A DNA stretch of 64,000 nt, taken from Enoplolaimus lenunculus (Eukaryota > Nematoda > Enoplea > Enoplida > Thoracostomopsidae). Below the pieces are notes generated by a model. It saw only the letters and a list, made by a program, of their open reading frames with translations. It made no database searches and had not been told where the DNA came from. Location of the stretch: positions 1-64,000 of the forward strand of contig JASANG010001627.1 in NCBI GenBank assembly GCA_030248215.1. Direction: 5' to 3'. This document shows positions 1-14,335 of this stretch, one piece after another; the first letter of the stretch is position 1, and every line of letters begins with the position of its first letter. Position numbers and translations under genes: made by a program.

Positions 1-660
1 AGAGATTGTTTATAGCGCAACAATATTATCAAAACACGCACAAGGCGAAAATATTTTTAAAAATGTTGTTATGTGTGTGTATTTATTATACACTACACAT
101 AGTAAACCGGTATTCAGCTGTGATATACACGTTTAATATTATGCTGTGATCTAGTATTCTGTGATATTTTTCAATTGTTATATTACCCAGATTGTACGAA
201 AAACAGTTAGCTGTGATACTTGACTGTGATAACAACACCTGTGATAATATTATTATTTGCTATAACTATGATAGGGAAGGTCCCAAAATAATATAGCCAA
301 CAGATTCGTAAGCTATCGTATCCAAAAATTGGTATGGAGTTTCCGGTATCGTGCGAATTCGTTCTGAATTCACTGTCGCATTTGACACATACACCTATAA
401 TTAGTAAAATTCGGGCTTTTCGGAGACCATCGTGGTCACCATGTGAGCCAGGTATATATTAATGGCCTGGGGTCTGGATATTAGGGTTGTTAGGGGACTG
501 GGCGAGTTCATCCAATTCCAGCCTTAACAGGGGTTTCGATCTCCGATTTAGCACTCAGAAGCCCGTCGAACTCGCTAATAAACAAGACTAGGGTTAAGCT
601 TTAATAACAAGTAAGATAACATATTAATACGAACAAGTAAGGACACAACTTACGAATACC
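1..660. other. No gene seen; short CTGTGATA motif cluster
   Basis: No convincing coding exon is visible. Between about 117 and 250 the motif CTGTGATA recurs about six times at irregular spacing. At 508-575 a GCGAGTT/AACTCGC pair starts the inverted-repeat-rich stretch that continues to about 1170. Confidence 0.4.
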
Positions 661-1170
661 AACACGATTAGTTTTCAATACTTAGGATTGAAAACTAAGT
701 AAAAACTAAGTTGAAATTAAATCTAAATTCCAAAAAGAGCTAAAGCAGTATTAATGCTGCGCAAAGCAAAACAATTTGAAAACAATTAGAATTCATTCCA
801 ATTTCCCGGAAAATTGTCACCACGCAGAACAATACAAAACTACAGACTGAATTGCATTCACAAAACAACAATTTGCATAAACTTCAATCCAGAATCAAAC
901 AGGTTCTTCAGAGCAAAATACCAGCTATTTTGCTCTTACAATAATTTTCCTTAAAGCTGGTTCTTAATCCAGACGGAAAATATTATCTCTTTTACTTTTC
1001 CAGATTTTCCTCTCAAAGAGGAAAACCAGTTTTTGTCTGCTGAGGTAATTATCCGGAAAATATTCTAAGTCCACGGGTATGTCATCACCCGTCTATATTT
1101 CATAGTTTCCTTACACGGTTATGTCTTTACCGCTTAGGCATCAGCGGTAGCAACCGCTCACAAGCGGTCG
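660..1170. repeat. Hairpin-rich non-coding stretch
   Basis: Several perfect short inverted repeats lie close together. TTAGTTTTCAAT pairs with its complement around 668-700. AGAGCAAAAT (910-919) pairs with 927-936. TTTTCCTCT (1005-1013) pairs with 1017-1025 across the 3-nt loop CAA. ACGGGT pairs across about 8 nt near 1075-1095. ACCGCT and AGCGGT alternate twice between 1129 and 1168. No element ends or coding capacity were found. Confidence 0.5.
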
Positions 1171-1477
1171 CGGCGCTGCTTGAACCACTTGTGTTAACTT
1201 TTATATGCGTTGTTTTCCAATGTACTACGCAATGTACTGAGTAGCTACTATTCAAAGTGTATTTCGTGTTAACTTTTTTATTTGTGTTCTATGTATTCGG
1301 GTATTTTATCGCGCAATATCCGACAGGAACAGTTCAGACTCTTTGTTAAGCAGCTGGAACAGCAGGTATACGAGCAGAGATTGACCTAGTGGCCTTACAT
1401 TTGTGAACACGTATACTGCCGGCTAGCATACAATTACACAAGGATGAGAGTCTCACATCTCGAAAATTCCAGAATCT

Positions 1478-1739
1478 CGCGTAGTCTAAGTTTCAGCGTT
1501 TGAAACTGAGGCTCCGGTATTCCCGCTTGCGAATTCTTGCAACGAGAACTCGCAGCTACACTACAACTTGCATGAAATGCTTGCAACTGCAAGTATATGC
1601 AAGGAAACCGCGTAGTCTAAGTTTCAGCGTTTGAAACTGAGGCTCCGGTATTCCCGCTTGCGAATTCTTGCAACGAGAACTCGCAGCTACACTACAACTT
1701 GCATGAAATGCTTGCAACTGCAAGTATATGCAAGGAAAC
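1478..1739. repeat. Perfect 131-bp tandem duplication
   Basis: The unit 1478-1608 is repeated without any difference I can see at 1609-1739. Each unit ends in a TTGCA/TGCAA-rich segment resembling the ends of the MITE family at 2985-3340 and 28186-28480. Identity this high means a very recent duplication or an assembly join. Confidence 0.85.
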
Positions 1740-1899
1740 ACCATTTTCATTCTAATCTTGACATGAATTTATATGAATAATTTGCAGTTGACTGCAATAA
1801 AAATTAAACATAACTTTAAATTATCATTCAAGCCAATGATGATGAATTAATTCGACTTGCAAAGCTATATTTTAATATTTATAAAAAGTAAAAAATTGA

Positions 1900-2885
1900 C
1901 TACCCTAAGATTCTGACTTAGGTCCCCTATTATTTCTGATATTCATAAATGATTTGCCTGAATCACTAACTTTCACCAAATGTAAATTTATGCAGATGAT
2001 GGAAAAAATTTTCTTACCTGTACGTACCTGTGGGTGGAAATTCTGACTTAAGGTTACAAAGAGATCTTCCATATTTTCTAAATATAGCAAAATATGGCCA
2101 CTGAACGTTAATGTGGCAAAATGCGCTCCATTAAGATTATACGAACGTATAAATCCGGTTTTAGATACATATTATTTTGGTGAAAAAGTGATTCTCTCGT
2201 TCACTCGTGTTAAAGATTAGGGTATCATGATGTCACATTATTTATCTTTTTCTAACCACTATAATGAATTATCCTGCAAATCATTTCATTAATTGGCATT
2301 ATTCTACGAACACTTACAAGTAGAGACATAAGTTTTATCAACTGAATATTCTTTGCCATATGAGATCAATCTTGGAGTACACTAGTGTTATTTGGTCTTC
2401 ATTAAACGTTCAGGATATAGATTGCATTGAAAATATACAACGAAAATTGACTAAAAGAATTAAAGGACGTAAAGCTAAAACTTATTCTGATCGACTTTTA
2501 GCCACCAATACAGAGTCATTTTGCTCAGAAGAATTTTTAATTTGTTAATGGTGTTTAAAATAATAAATGGCTTAGTTCAGTTGCAGTTTGAAGAATTTTT
2601 AAGTATGTGGTGCCTGGTGTTTTACCAGAAGAAATAGTTATAAGTTGTACCCAAAAGCACTCGAATTCATAAGGTACTAAATTCATTTAACTTTCGTGTA
2701 GTTAACATATGGAACTGTTTACCCGATAACATTGTATGCCCACCATCTCTGAATACGTTTAGGAACAGTTTGTTTTCGAAGAAACATATTCTGGCTAAGT
2801 TTTTGGAAGGGCGAGCATTTAGAAACCCATAATGGTTTATTGCAAGATGGTATCGCATGGTATAGAACCTATTTTATTGCATGTT
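1900..2885 (+). mobile_element. LINE (non-LTR) ORF2 3' fragment, decayed
   Basis: The plus strand reads a reverse-transcriptase block with GPLLFLIFINDLP at about 1920-1965. YADDGK follows at about 1990-2010 in a shifted frame, so at least one frameshift lies between them. Further on, YTSVIWSSLNVQDIDCIENI (2378-2440) and RVVNIWNCLPDNI (about 2695-2735) match the conserved C-terminal region after the RT domain of CR1/Jockey-type LINEs. The endonuclease and most of the RT are absent, as in a typical 5'-truncated copy. The clade is inferred from these C-terminal motifs only. Confidence 0.75.
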
Positions 2886-2984
2886 AAAATGTTCATATGT
2901 CCATACTTCAACAAATTTCTTTGTTTCTTTCTTATGAGTTAATTCCTGGCGTATATTACTCGTCATGACTCAGCTACAAGTTCT

Positions 2985-3340
2985 TCGATTAAATTTTTAT
3001 AAAACTTGCACCTGCAAGTTTAAATATAAGAAACATTCACGCATCAAGTACGCTTTACTTGAAATTTCTTGAATTGAAAACGCTTTCATACCCATGCAAT
3101 TTCTATTCAGTGCTTGAAAATGTAAAACTAGTCCGTCACCATCGCTGTAGATTGCGAAATATCAAACAAGTTTGCTATTTGAACTAATTCAAGCTTCTTG
3201 ACTAAATTCAAAACATGTGAATTAATTCAAGAAGCGCACAGTAACACAGTTTTGGATCAACCAATCAAAATGCAAGTGCAAGAAATTCAAGCGACTTTAC
3301 AACAACTGCGTTCACACGTGCTAATTAAATTCAATTGCGT
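2985..3340 (+). mobile_element. MITE-like repeat related to 28186-28480
   Basis: The stretch around 3255-3335 (CCAATCAAAATGCAAGTGCA, then a TCAAGCGACTT-like block and CTGCGTTCACA) aligns with the reverse complement of the MITE at 28186-28480. Its left part carries the same ACTTGCACCTGCAAG motif. The ends are worn and no target duplication was identified. Confidence 0.45.
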
Positions 3341-3344
3341 GAAC

Positions 3345-3820
3345 TCCGGTGAAACATCCGTCCCATGTTGATTTGGCGCCAACGTAAATATTCAAGCTCT
3401 TATATCGGGTCAACAAACAAAACCCGACTCTCATATGACATTCGCTTACAAACCACCACTCTCAAATGTTCAACGTGTACAAAAGCCAGTATGTCACATG
3501 ATACTGTTGGTGCGAATATCATATGATATTCCAAAATATCAACAAATCATATGATAATCACGGGGACAGTGTAATATTTGGGTACTAGACAATTTGGGTA
3601 TGTTACCTCAAGTATGCGGACATTTTAAAACTTATATGATATTCGCAGACAATACCTCGAATATTATGATATTGAAGAACAAGGTGACCCACACATGATA
3701 ATAGCAGACAAATAACAATTTATCAATACAATATGGGTTCTATAACCAGACAAAATGTTACCCAATAGTCTAATAGGGACAAAACATGTCCCAAGCTGTA
3801 CGGATGATAACGTGAACCCC
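3345..3820. mobile_element. Palindrome-rich TIR element, worn copy
   Basis: This is a second copy of the element at 52928-53526. It shares the GTCCCATGTTGATTTG segment, the block AATAGTCTAATAGGGACA and the right end ATAACGTGAACCCC. It contains the 18-bp palindrome GAATATCATATGATATTC at 3514-3531 and a decayed second one at about 3544-3559. The left end is degraded. It has no coding capacity. Confidence 0.65.
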
Positions 3821-4439
3821 GCATTAGTCTGTGGGCCAACAAAAGTTTAGTGAACTTAATTCGCAATCAAATGACTGTTATATGTGCAAAAAGCACATCA
3901 CTAGTTTTTGGTGCAAAATCATGCGATATTAAGCCAGTCAGTATTACTAATATGATTTCTGAGAGAGCGCTCCCTATTGTATTGTGCGATATAAGGTCGA
4001 TCTGTTTCGCTTATATGTGATTGTTCTCATATGTATATTTTGTGCCAAATAAATGAATATACCGTATTTACGTTGTTTTCGTATTTAATATTATATTAAC
4101 CTTCTTTGAGCGGAATAGGACTTTCAAAATTCGTGATTTGGAATTTTTATGAGATGTTTCGATAGTGGTGTACAAAAACTTCTGAGCCTCTCAAGAACGT
4201 TTCATTTCTCAGGCTCAAAGGGTTTAAAACTGTGTCAATCTCAACTTCTTCATTGAGTCTCCCATTCCTGCAATTGCATATTGCACATGCACGCATGGTC
4301 CAGAAAAAGTGTGTCACATGCTTACGTGTCTCTATTTTCACCAGGGTCATTCATTGACCGTCCATCCCTCTTTGACTGGATACCGTGTTCAAAGCACGCT
4401 ACCTTACCACTGCGCGCACAACGCAAGCCCCGTGTCAGT

Positions 4440-4575
4440 CAAGGGAGGAACCGATACCTCAGACCTTTTTACGAAGCAGTTGGAAAAGCAACCATACAGA
4501 GCGGGGATCGAACTAGTAACCTTAGGATTCCGAGGCAAGCGCTCTACCACTACACTACGTAGCCCGCCTCTTCAA
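4440..4575 (-). mobile_element. tRNA-derived SINE head (minus)
   Basis: On the minus strand, TGTAGTGGTAGAGCGCTTGC followed about 30 nt later by AGTTCGATCCCCGC reads as RNA polymerase III A- and B-box regions of a tRNA-like head. The cloverleaf ends do not pair cleanly, so I call a SINE head and not a tRNA gene. Related body sequence (GCCGGCTA, TGCATATG) lies beside it at 4600-4650. Confidence 0.55.
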
Positions 4576-4849
4576 CTGTTTTTATAATCGACTTATTTGT
4601 CGACATGTATGTTGCCGGCTACCATAAATTGCATATGTACCAGGGCAAGCATGTGTATCATTTTTACACGCGGTAAGTACTGATGGACATTATGGATATC
4701 CCGATAATTTTGTTTTCCGGACATTATCGATTAGACCTTTGATATATCTGGATACTAATTTTAACTAAGGTGGCAACAAAAGTTTCGACTCGAGGTCAAA
4801 TTTGGTAAAAAAAATGAAGCATCAGCATCAAATTTGCTGTAATCGGTGT

Positions 4850-5160
4850 AAGCATGTGAGACATACGTGCTGCAATGCAATGCATAGTATGCTGTAAGTG
4901 GGCTTAAGGAATCGAATGTCGCTAGTTCGAAAGCACCTCGTTTACCCGCTCATGCTTGTCCTAGTATATATGCATTACACTATATTGCATGCTAGTCGGC
5001 AGCATACGGTCGACGTATATAGTCGACGTTAATACATGGAGAAGCGGGGTGCGTGACATATTTTTAGAGTGTTTGCCAAAGGAACCGTAGGTCGCTAGTC
5101 GAACCTTAATGTATCCCACTTTTCCAGCTGCTTATTTAAAATTGCTACGCCTTGAGGGTA
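4850..5160 (+). mobile_element. Degenerate tRNA-SINE copy
   Basis: It shares GGTCGCTAGT(T)CGAA and the tail-like CCCACTTTTCCAGCTG with the better-preserved copy at 5375-5465, plus body motifs such as GTCGGCAGCATA and repeated GTCGAC. The A-box half is unrecognisable. Confidence 0.4.
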
Positions 5161-5269
5161 ACGGTAAATTGCTGCATTGCGAACACGGTATTCAGTCGAG
5201 AACAGGATGGGTGCTCAAGGGACGATTTTTGTGTAAATTGGGGCATGCAACCATAAGGTGTATGTTTGT

Positions 5270-5470
5270 TATACATGTTCGTCATATGTATGTGATTCAT
5301 TGCACTGTATGCTGTATGTGTGCTTGCCAGCAACATATGGTCGGCATATCTAGTCGACAAAAAATGCCGTTGGAGAGGTGGGCTGCGTTGCGCAGTGGTA
5401 GAGCGTTTGACCGGGGATCCGTAGGTCGCTAATTCCAACCCACCTATGGGCCTGCTTTTCCAGTTTATTA
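5270..5470 (+). mobile_element. tRNA-derived SINE head and upstream body
   Basis: GCGCAGTGGTAGAGCGTTTG at about 5391-5410, followed by GGTCGCTAATTCCAACCC, gives A-box and B-box-like spacing on the plus strand. The sequence before it (GCCAGCAACATATGGTCGG) is the family's body motif seen also near 1410, 4610 and 4990. This suggests head-to-body tandem arrangement. Confidence 0.5.
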
Positions 5471-5771
5471 ACAATTAAAATGATTGTAGACTGACAGCAC
5501 TCGTTAAAAACGTTAAACTGATAGAAATTTTATTATAACCGGCGGGGTTACTAGTTCGACGCGTATAGCACAGATTTGCATCAGATTTTTGACAGGCGGA
5601 GATTGGCGAATAGAGCTCATTATTTTTTCTGTTGCTAGTTTTTGTGCATCGGCAACTGAATCTGACATGTATGTGTACCTTTGGATAACTTCCAGGGAAT
5701 TCTGTAGCTAAGATTAGTAATAGACGCAAATAATTATTGTTGCGCATTTCTGTCAAATTCCTTACTTAAGC

Positions 5772-8723
<2,952 letters not shown>

Positions 8724-9260
8724 TTTGTTTTATATTTTTATCTACATGTAATTCTGGTATTAGTATCGATTCTATTTAGGTAATATTATGTGTAATAATT
8801 GTATTTTTAATCGCGGCCACCGCCTATAAAATATGGCTAATTCAGCAAAAAATGTTATGGAAATCTTGGTGTATGTATAGATTTCCGCTTCTCCTTGTCA
8901 GACGAAATGTTTTGAAAAGTGTATATTTTTGTGTGGTTTGTAGAATAGTCCTTACATGTGGTGCAGTTTTGCTGAGTTAGCTTCGCTAACCTCTGTGTGG
9001 TTAGAGCGGATTTATCGCGTTGCTCTGGGCAGTTCTTAGAGTTGTGTTGCTTTCATGAAGAATCAAAGCGCACAAGGGTCATGTTCGTGATTCAAAATTT
9101 GAAGTGTTTTAAAACGTTTTGCGTGCTGGATTAATATTTCAATCTGTTAATAATCGAAACTATAACGGTACGTTGATATATGATTGGATTTCGCTCTGTG
9201 GTCGATTCAGACAGATAAGATCCCTCCAAAGAAGCCAAACGCAATTTTAGTACTGAATAC
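8724..9260. other. 3' flank of ATP synthase c; nothing further seen
   Basis: This should contain the 3' UTR of the ATP synthase c gene. No AATAAA is visible in the first 500 bases, so the cleavage site is not placed. No other element was recognised. Confidence 0.4.
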
Positions 9261-9663
9261 CAGGGTTCCATCGAAATTTCGATTCCGGCTGAAATTCCGG
9301 CATAATTTGACTTCCGATTCCGGCTGACTGCTGTTCCGATGCCGGAATTCTGATTTTTCGGTTGAGTTTTTAAGACGATTGAGCTTAGGTTTTGCTTGTT
9401 TTGTTTCGTTCATTTGCAATTATTCTATTGGTTTTTTCTTATTAAATATTCCGAGTTGTCACGCGCATTTCGTCAGCTATGTAAACAATTTTTACTGAAA
9501 CTGTGAACAGTAACAGAAACCGGCATACTGCAACAAAAGTTAAAAGTCATGCACCTTTAGCTTTTTAATGGAATTACTTAAACTTGATTCCGATTCCAGT
9601 TCCGACAGTAAAATTTGATTCCGATTCCGCTTCCGACAAAATCTACTTCCCGTTGGAAACCTG
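9261..9663. mobile_element. hAT-type MITE with near-perfect TSD
   Basis: The 403-bp element begins CAGGGTTCCATCG and ends CGTTGGAAACCTG, with TTCCGATTCCGG-rich subterminal repeats. It is flanked by CTGAATAC (9253-9260) and CTGAGTAC (9664-9671), a 7/8 match that fits nTnnnnAn. Confidence 0.8.
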
Positions 9664-9915
9664 CTGAGTACTAAACAAAATTTTGGTTTTGGTGGTCGTG
9701 GCTTGTGAAGCGCCTCATTGGTTCCTCTTGAACCATTACCTGATGTGTGTCTTGCGTTATTGTAAATCTCTAGTGCATGATAGATTTTGCGCCTAGTTTT
9801 AATAAATTACTGTATTTCAACATTCCAGTGAGCAGGTAGCCTGAAGTGTTTTACCGTATACAAAAGTTGGACAAACTTACTTTTATGGCCGTAACAATAG
9901 ATTAAGCGTATTACT

Positions 9916-10056
9916 AAGCCAAAGGCTAAGCGTTATAAAAGCGTATTCGTAAGCCTAAGCTTAAGTATAAGCCTAAGCAAAAAAATGTCTTGAATGTTGG
10001 CGTACTCTTAAGCCTAGGCCTAGGAATACGCTTTTACAACGCTTAGGCTTTGGCTT
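9916..10056. repeat. 47-bp inverted repeat (foldback)
   Basis: The arm at 9916-9962 (starting AAGCCAAAGGCTAAGCG) is matched by its near-exact complement at 10010-10056, with a 47-nt spacer. A related single arm lies near 54180-54255. Both sit beside a TTACTTTTA(T/G)GGCCGTAAC motif resembling worn ends of the element family at 10743. Confidence 0.7.
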
Positions 10057-10159
10057 AGGAATAAATGTCTTGGATGTAGGCTTACTCTTCCAGGCCCACC
10101 AGAAAGCGGGACGGCCCAAAACTAACATGGGCTCAAAAGTTTGTGGCTGTAGCAATGGT

Positions 10160-10734
10160 ATTAATCACTTTTTAAGTTACCCTTTACACGATTTAACGAA
10201 ATTTGAACCGGGGATTTGAACTTCAAGCTGAGGGATAGATAACACAAGTTACAACGGTGAGTGCATACCTTTTTCAGGGCAAATTTTGCAGAATTATAAA
10301 GGCAAACCAATATATACTTGTGTTCACTTTCTCCTCGTTCACGGTTAAATAATGAGCGCTTGTTTGCAAGCCTAAAGGTAGATATGAGGAAAAGTTTACA
10401 GGAGGCAAATTCAAGCTCTGACCCATGAATACTTTTCTGCCGTGCTAAAATTCCACAGCTTCGTCTATAAAAACTGATAGCAGACTAGTCTCAGCTATCA
10501 CAACTGGTAGCTTGTATATGTTTTGGAGTTTTGTGATTTCGGTAAGGGTTGCGCTTAAATTTAGAATTAGGCTTAAGCTTAGGAGGCAAAGGCTCCGGCT
10601 GCTCAGATATTGTATTAGATATTATAAGCGAACGACATCTCCAGGAATCAACGTATATATACAAAAAGCCATATGTCACATGATACCGCGAACATTTATA
10701 GGATTATCACATGATATTTGGAAATTCAACCGAA
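10160..10734. other. No gene seen
   Basis: No exon was recognised. A short segment at about 10668-10720 (ATGTCACATGATACCGCG) resembles part of the palindrome element family at 3345 and 52928. Confidence 0.35.
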
Positions 10735-10828
10735 AATCACGTGGCCAATGTTAATCTGAGGGGCGTCCCGTTTTCCCACGTGACAGCAATAGGCCAGCAC
10801 TCCTGTTCACTTATTTGTGCTGGGACCG

Positions 10829-12345
10829 AGGGACAGCTTCCAGCTTATGTTTTTGGTGGGTCGGTCGGACAGCTTCGAGCGTGTGTTTTTGCTGGGTCGG
10901 GCGGGACTGCCAGAGCAGCTTCGAGCCTGTGTTTTCGCTTGGTCAGCCGGGACAGCTTCGAACCTGTGTTTTTGCTTGGTCTGACGGGTCAGCTGGGACA
11001 GCTTCTAGCCTATGTTTTCTCTGGGTCGGGCGGGACCGCCAGGACAGCTTCGAGCCTGTGTTTTTGCTTGGTCGGCCGAGTCAGGCGGGACAGCTTCGGG
11101 TATGTGTTTTCGTTGGGTCGGCCGGGTAAGCAGGGACAGCTTCGAGCCTGTGTTTTTGTTTGGTCGGCCGGGTAAGCAGGGACAGCTTCGAGCCTGTGTT
11201 TTTGTTTGGTCGGCCGGGTAAGCAGGGACAGCTTCGAGCATGTATTTTCGTTGGGTCGGTCGGGACAGCAGGGATAGCTGCGAGCCTATGTTTTTGCTGG
11301 GTCGGCCGGGTAAGCAGGGACAGCTTCGAGCCTGTGTTTTTGCTTGGTCGGCCGGGCAAGCCGGGACAGCTTCGAGAATGTGTTTTCGTTGGGTCGGTCG
11401 GGACAGCAGGGACAGCTGCGAGCATATGTTTTTGTTGGGTCGGTCGGGATAGCCGGACAGCTTCGAGCCCATATTTTCCTGGGTCGGTCGGGACAGCTAG
11501 GACAGCTTCGAGCCTATGTTTTTGCTGGGTTGGTTAGGACAGCTTCGAGCCTATGTTTTTGCTGGGTTGGTCGGGACAGCTTCGAGCCTATGTTTTTGCT
11601 GGGTTGGTCGGGACAGCTTCGAGCCTACGTTTTTGCTGGGTTGGTCGGGACAACTTCGAACCTATGTTTTCGCTGGAGTGGCCGGGTAAGCTTCAAGCGT
11701 ATGTTTTTGCTGGGTTGGTCGGGACAGCTTCGAGCCTATGTTTTTGCTGGGTTGGTCGGAACAGCTTCGAGCCTATGTTTTCGCTGGGTTGGCCGGGTAA
11801 GCTTCAAGCGTATGTTTTTGCTGGGTTGGTCGGGACAGCTTCGAGCCTATGTTTTTGCTGGATCGGTCGGGACAGCTTTGAGCCTATGTTTTTGCTGGGT
11901 TGGTCGGGACAGCTTCGAGCCTATGTTTTTGCTGGGTTGGTCGGGACAGCTTCGATCCTATGTTTTTGCTGGGTTGGTCGGGACAGCTTCGAGCCTATGT
12001 TTTTGCTGGGTTGGTCGGGACAGCTTCGAGCCTATGTTTTTGCTGGGTTGGTCGGGACAGCTTCAAGCGTATGTTTTTGCTGGGTTGGCCGGGTAAGCTT
12101 CAAGCGTATGTTTTTGCTGGGTTGGTCGGGACAGCTTCGACCCTATGTTTTGCTGGGTTTGTCGGGACAGCTTCGAGGTTGTTTTCGCTGAGTTGGCCGG
12201 AACAGCTAGGACGCGTTCAAGCCTATAGTTTACGGGTTGATCGGAACAGTTTTGAGCCTACGTTTTCGCCACGGCTGCCAAACTAGCTTCGAAGCATATA
12301 TTTTTATTTTGCTCGGCCTCTCCCAACAGTTTCGAAGCTGATATT
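10829..12345 (+). repeat. Left minisatellite arm of copy A
   Basis: The core of each unit is GGTCGGGACAGCTTCGAGCC followed by a T-rich half. Units are 37 bp in the regular part (about 11520-12180) and 41-46 bp with extra GGCCGGGTAAGCA in the outer part. The 37-bp unit contains no stop in any plus-strand frame, so long ORFs across it are artefacts. Confidence 0.9.
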
Positions 12346-12553
12346 CGTGCTAAACTCCTAGTCTAAAAGCTAAGCATGATAAAGCCTGGGTTACGTCTTA
12401 TAAGCCTATGGAGAGCAAATCTCAGAATAAGCTTAAGTCTACGTATAAGCCTACTTACTAGAGAGAACAGGTGGGTCGATTATATGCAGTGTTTAATTAT
12501 GTTAAATCTGACGTCTATAGAGAAAAAATTCAATAAATTTCACTTGCGGCCAT

Positions 12554-13487
12554 CAGGGTGTAACCAGATATTCGTACTCATTTAAGTTAAAATCGGTGCC
12601 CGTTTTGTTTCTGTTACTGAAATATCGAAAATTTCGTTATTTTTATGCTCAAAACTGATTATAAATAACGTGAACATCGCGCAGTTCTAAAAATATGTTG
12701 CAATTATAGTTTGATGTGAAATAGAAATTAATGCAAAATTTATCCAATGTTACTTTTAGGGGCATCCAGGTTGCTACGACGAATAAATTATTCGATTAGG
12801 AGTGTATTTCTTTAGCTATCTTCTGCTCTTTATAGGCTAACACATGTTTAATCACAAATTTAACCTATCAACAATATATTTAATGCAGCTTTATGGGTAA
12901 ATACAATTTAAAGTTTAAAGGCTGTTAAATGCAAAAAGGTTTCACCGACTGTCACGCATTATAGGAACTCTGCATATGCAACAATTTGAGCCATACGGCA
13001 CGTCAAGGTTACAACTGAGTGAACCGAATGTGATTCTGGCGGAGTCGAATTTGAATCAGTTTGTGTAGTCAGGAAATCCTATTTCAGAGAGTCAATTTGA
13101 CTCACCATTCTTTGCAGTGTACATATCCGGATATCCGGAACAAAATGTGCGAAGGTAAGCAGTGCGCAAGCGCAGGTGAAAAAATCTGAGTCCTCACCGC
13201 AGTTCGTAAAACGTTAGTCAATAAAAACATGTTAAATTGGTGTTATCATTTCATCGCAAATTTGTTGGCTTTCTAAAATTTTAAAGAAAGAATAGCGGAG
13301 ACGCAGAAAAATTCAAGATATTGTTTAAATTTCGTCATTTTTATTTCAGTTTGAACAATTGCAACATATCTATAATGAAAAATTGCGAGACATACACGTG
13401 ATTTCGAACTAATTTTTGAGCATAAAATAACAGAATTTCCAGTGTTTCTATAAAACGGAAACGAAAACGGATATCACGTTACACCCC
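12554..13487. mobile_element. hAT-like relic inside copy A
   Basis: It begins CAGGGTGTAACC and ends GTTACACCCCG, with inverted inner blocks around TATCGAAAATTTCGTTA and CGTTTTCGTTTCCG on opposite strands. The same insert occurs at the corresponding place in copy B (57267-58203), so it was present before the two copies separated. It contains a further TIR-like trace, CCAATGTTACTTTTAGGGGC, near 12745. Confidence 0.65.
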
Positions 13488-13534
13488 GGTTGGTAGCTTA
13501 TACTTTGCAGGTTCAGCACTTCTGACTATATTTT

Positions 13535-14335
13535 TGATTGGACTGCCGAAACAGCTCTGTCCCAGAAAAACATATTTGCTTCGACGCTGTCCTGCTATAT
13601 ATACTGACCCAGTAAAAACATAAGATTGAAGTTGTCCCGACCAACTCAGCGAATACCTGGGCTTTAAGCTGTCCCAGCTGTTTTGACCCAACCAGCAAAA
13701 ACATAAGTTCGAAGTTGTCCCGACCGACCCCGCAAAACCTAGCTCGAAAACTGCACCGACTGTGCCGACCGACCCAGCCAAAGTATAGGGTCCAAGCTGA
13801 CCCAATCGACCCAGCAAAAACATAGGTTCGAAGCTGTCCTGATCGACCTAGCAAAAATATAGGCTCGAAGCTGGCCCGGCTGTCCCGACCGACCCAGCAA
13901 AAATATAGGCTCGAAGCTGTCCCCGCTGTCCCGACCGACCCAGAAAAATATAGGTTCGAAGCTGTCCCGACCGACCCAGCAAAAATATAGGCTCGAAACC
14001 GTCCCGACCAACCCAGCAAAAATATAGGCTCAAAGCTGTCCCTGCTATCCCGACCAACCCAGCAAAAATATAGGTTCGAAGCTGTCGTAGCAAAAATGTA
14101 GGTTCGAAGCTGTCCCGACCGACCCAGCAAAAATATGGGCTCGAAGCTGTCCCCGCTGTCCCGACCGACCCAGGAAAAATATATGCTCGAACCTGTCCCT
14201 GCTGTCCCGACCGACCCAGCAAAAACATAGGTTTGAAGCTGTCCCGACTGTCCCGACCAACCCAGGTAAAAGATGGGCTCGAAGCTGTCCCGGCTGTCCA
14301 GGTTTGAAGCTGTCCCGACCAACCCAACAAAAACG
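13535..14335 (-). repeat. Right minisatellite arm of copy A
   Basis: This is the same 37-bp-type unit as the left arm, in inverted orientation (CCCGACCGACCCAGCAAAAA on the plus strand), about 20 units. It ends just inside the TIR. Confidence 0.9.

Noticed and set aside
1400-1415. iab-4 microRNA (ACGTATACTG...)
   Set aside because: The match stops after ten bases and no hairpin partner is present; it belongs to a SINE body motif.
9916-10056. Telomere-like TTAGGC repeats
   Set aside because: The GCCTAA words are irregular and part of a 47-bp inverted repeat, not a head-to-tail hexamer run. Similar CTTAGGC phrases at 27200, 41840 and 42590 are equally scattered.
10711-12286. Long plus-strand ORFs with WVGRDSFEPMFLLGW-type repeats
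   Set aside because: They are translations of the 37-bp minisatellite, which has no stop in any frame. Frames interchange freely between units, so there is no sign of coding constraint. The same applies to 13479-14404, 56303-57275 and 58390-59989.
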